This document shows, piece after piece, positions 14,801 through 15,691 of a stretch of 15,691 nucleotides of DNA. The notes under the pieces are model-generated. The model saw nothing but the letters and a program-made list of their open reading frames with translations, had not been told where the DNA came from and did not search any database. The position numbers and the translations under genes were made by a program. The first letter of the stretch is position 1. Every line of letters begins with the position of its first letter. The DNA is from UBA4742 sp002403895 (GTDB taxonomy: Bacteria > Actinomycetota > Acidimicrobiia > Acidimicrobiales > Acidimicrobilacustridaceae): positions 1 through 15,691 of the forward strand of contig DAISGD010000070.1 in the NCBI GenBank assembly GCA_036823295.1, given 5' to 3'.

Positions 14801-15612
14801 TCGGTGTCCGGGAGGTCGAGGCCACGCAGCGCCTCGGACGTGTCACGGATCTCCCGCTCCCCTGACAGGAAGACCAACACGTCGCCGGGGGGCTCGCGCC
14901 GCAACTCACCGGCGGCGTCGATGATGGCGCCGATCTGGTCGGAGGAGTCAGAGACCGGCCGATACCGCATCTCCACCGGGTAGGTGCGGCCCGTCACCTC
15001 GATGACCGGCGCACCGCCGAAGTGGGCGGAGAAGCGAGCGGTCTCGATGGTGGCCGAGGTGACGATCACCTTGAGGTCAGGGCGGCGGGGCAGCAGCTGG
15101 GCCAGGTAGCCGAGGATGAAGTCGATGTTCAGGCTCCGCTCGTGGGCCTCGTCCACGATGATCGTGTCGTAGGCCGACAGGGTGCGGTCGCGGCGGAGCT
15201 CGGCCAGCAGGATCCCGTCGGTCATGAGCTTCACCATCGTGGCGTCGCCCACCCGGTCGGTGAAGCGCACCGCGTAGCCCACCGCCTCACCCAACTCGAC
15301 CCCGAGCTCCTGGGCGATGCGATCGGCCACCGTGCGCGCCGCCAGCCGCCGCGGTTGGGTGTGGCCGATCATGGCTTCGACGCCCCGGCCCAGCTCGAGG
15401 CAGATCTTGGGCAGCTGGGTGGTCTTGCCCGACCCGGTCTCGCCGGCCACTATTACGACCTGGTGCTCGGCGATGGTCTCGGCGATCTCCTGGCGGCGCT
15501 GGGAGACGGGGAGCGCCTCGGGGTAGGTGATGTCGGGCAGGGCGAGGCGGCGCAGGGCGCGACATTCCTCGGTGTCGCGCGGTGACGTTCCCCGTTCCCT
15601 CGACCTGACCAT
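11842..15612 (-). CDS. hrpA: ATP-dependent RNA helicase HrpA (DEAH box)
   Basis: This is a full-length 1256-residue DEAH-box helicase of the bacterial HrpA type, which unwinds RNA and acts in mRNA and ribosome-associated processes. The helicase core is complete: motif I GETGSGKT (57-64), TQPRR (85-89), motif II DEAH (154-157), motif III SAT (186-188), NVAETSLTVPGIRYVIDPG (301-319) and motif VI QRAGRCGR (347-354). The helicase-associated helical and OB-fold region follows. The long C-terminal part is the HrpA-specific extension; it ends with RPISEKRVLEAIN. The length matches the family (about 1300). The ATG at 15612 has no Shine-Dalgarno, but a -10-like TATCCT lies eight bases upstream, so the transcript may be leaderless. 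The last 35 bases overlap the convergent FAD-oxidase gene. Identification is very secure. Confidence 0.96.
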   Translation of the reverse strand: MVRSRERGTSPRDTEECRALRRLALPDITYPEALPVSQRRQEIAETIAEHQVVIVAGETGSGKTTQLPKICLELGRGVEAMIGHTQPRRLAARTVADRIAQELGVELGEAVGYAVRFTDRVGDATMVKLMTDGILLAELRRDRTLSAYDTIIVDEAHERSLNIDFILGYLAQLLPRRPDLKVIVTSATIETARFSAHFGGAPVIEVTGRTYPVEMRYRPVSDSSDQIGAIIDAAGELRREPPGDVLVFLSGEREIRDTSEALRGLDLPDTEILPLYARLSSAEQHRVFAPHPGRRIVLATNVAETSLTVPGIRYVIDPGTARISRYSARLKVQRLPIEPVSQASANQRAGRCGRVAAGICIRLYAEDDFTARPEFTDPEILRTNLASVILAMTAIGLGDIAAFPFIDPPDARAITDGVRLLQELGALEPGAGDGRQRLTPIGRHLARLPVDPRFGRMVLEAERNGCLREVLIIASALSIQDPRERPADHAPAADQMHARFADDTSDFLAYVNLWRYVREQQRQRSSGQFRRLCRSEYLNHPRVREWQDVHAQLRRVVADLGMAQNTEPAQAEMIHRSLLAGLLSHVGQKLPVSRDYLGARNARFAIFPGSSLARKQPAWVMAAELVETSRLWGRTVARIQPEWAEDLAGHLVKRSYSEPHWSTKRGTAMVYERITLYGLPIVTNRLVGYATVDPDHARELFVRHALVQGERNSPHPFIEQNRVLLAELEELEHRFRRHDLVVDTDTLEQLYDERVPADVVSGRHFDSWWKNVRRDHPDLLTFTPDDLLREGADDLDEDAFPAEWIQGGLALGLSYAFEPGSTEDGVAVHIPVSVLNQVEPTGFDWQVPGLREELVRELIRSLPKPLRRVLVPIPDTARGFLERVEPLHEPLLEALARELTGEGGEPIRPADFDLDRLSPHLRLGFLVVDDEGEVLAHGEDLDRLKAELVGEIRDAIAEVGTGLERRGLTEWSIGELPQVIERQHRGQTVRAYPALVDEGDTVAVRLLETEADQALEMWEGTRRLLRLTVPLSLNGIVGGLSNADRLALATSPYPTAAALIDDGVAAALDGLMGEAGGPAWDVSGFDRLREQVRAGLAAHVMRILRELARVLRSSRDVDRGLERGTGAERAVAVADVAAQRDALVYDGFVSGVGGDRLADLDRYLRAMAVRLDKQPEAPGRDRERMAAVHRLQVSYDRLFDGLAPGEAPSEDVIAIAWMLEELRVSLFAQALGTPRPISEKRVLEAINLAAGAQRSG

Positions 15613-15620
15613 GGGGGTCG

Positions 15621-15626
15621 AGGATA
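15621..15626 (-). promoter_or_regulatory. Candidate -10 element for hrpA
   Basis: TATCCT on the minus strand lies eight bases before the hrpA ATG. This is close to the spacing of leaderless actinobacterial promoters, and no ribosome binding site is present between. No clear -35 is visible. The other bases up to the right edge (15627-15691) show nothing I can identify. Confidence 0.3.
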
Positions 15627-15691
15627 CGGAACTGGGGGAAGGCCGGTATCCGCCGTCAGCCCGGTGGGGGTGGTGGGCCCGGCTCGATCAC

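Noticed and set aside
13633..14865. Long open plus-strand frame opposite hrpA
   Set aside because: It lies fully inside the conserved helicase gene, has no motifs and is Gly/Gln/His-rich.

Overview
The window is dense, strongly GC-rich DNA with a marked preference for G or C at third codon positions and frequent GTG starts. It also carries an F420-type luciferase-family oxidoreductase, a Tat-exported protein and TANNNT-type promoter elements. Together these suggest a chromosomal segment of a high-GC actinobacterium; an acidimicrobial or mycobacterial-like lineage is possible, but the sequence alone does not settle it. I see no tRNA, rRNA, CRISPR array, complete insertion sequence or phage module. 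No stretch longer than 300 bases lacks a gene.

Left part (1-5674): the 3' portion of a subtilisin-like S8 protease runs in from the left edge behind an AYASP repeat. It converges on a minus-strand F420-type (LLM) oxidoreductase. That gene is divergent from a tight plus-strand operon of an ACMSD-like amidohydrolase, an N-acyl-D-amino-acid deacylase-type amidohydrolase and a TetR regulator, joined by 8-nt and 4-nt overlaps. The roughly 90-bp divergent region is the best regulatory signal here: two overlapping, face-to-face promoters and two 15-bp near-palindromes, centres 16 bp apart, of the kind TetR proteins bind. The natural model (inference) is a self-regulated catabolic unit in which the last gene represses the operon and the divergent oxidoreductase.

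Middle part (5675-7242): a small membrane-anchored coiled-coil protein built on a 21-bp/7-residue tandem repeat lies next to the C-terminal part of an FtsX/MacB-type ABC permease. The permease's N-terminal half and ATPase are absent, so this looks like a gene remnant at an old rearrangement junction.

Right part (7249-15612): a minus-strand operon encodes a small Tat-signal protein, a GMC flavin oxidoreductase without its own export signal, and a polytopic GT-C-like membrane protein. The first pair resembles the known arrangement in which a small Tat subunit carries a GMC dehydrogenase across the membrane. Divergent from it is a GlcD/D-lactate-dehydrogenase-type FAD oxidase with a likely leaderless start. 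Its 3' end overlaps by 35 bp the 3' end of a full-length minus-strand HrpA-type DEAH helicase, which fills the rest of the window.

Nothing here is clearly a new defence or mobile system. The most promising under-described elements are the TetR/double-operator amidohydrolase cluster and the Tat/GMC/GT-C operon.
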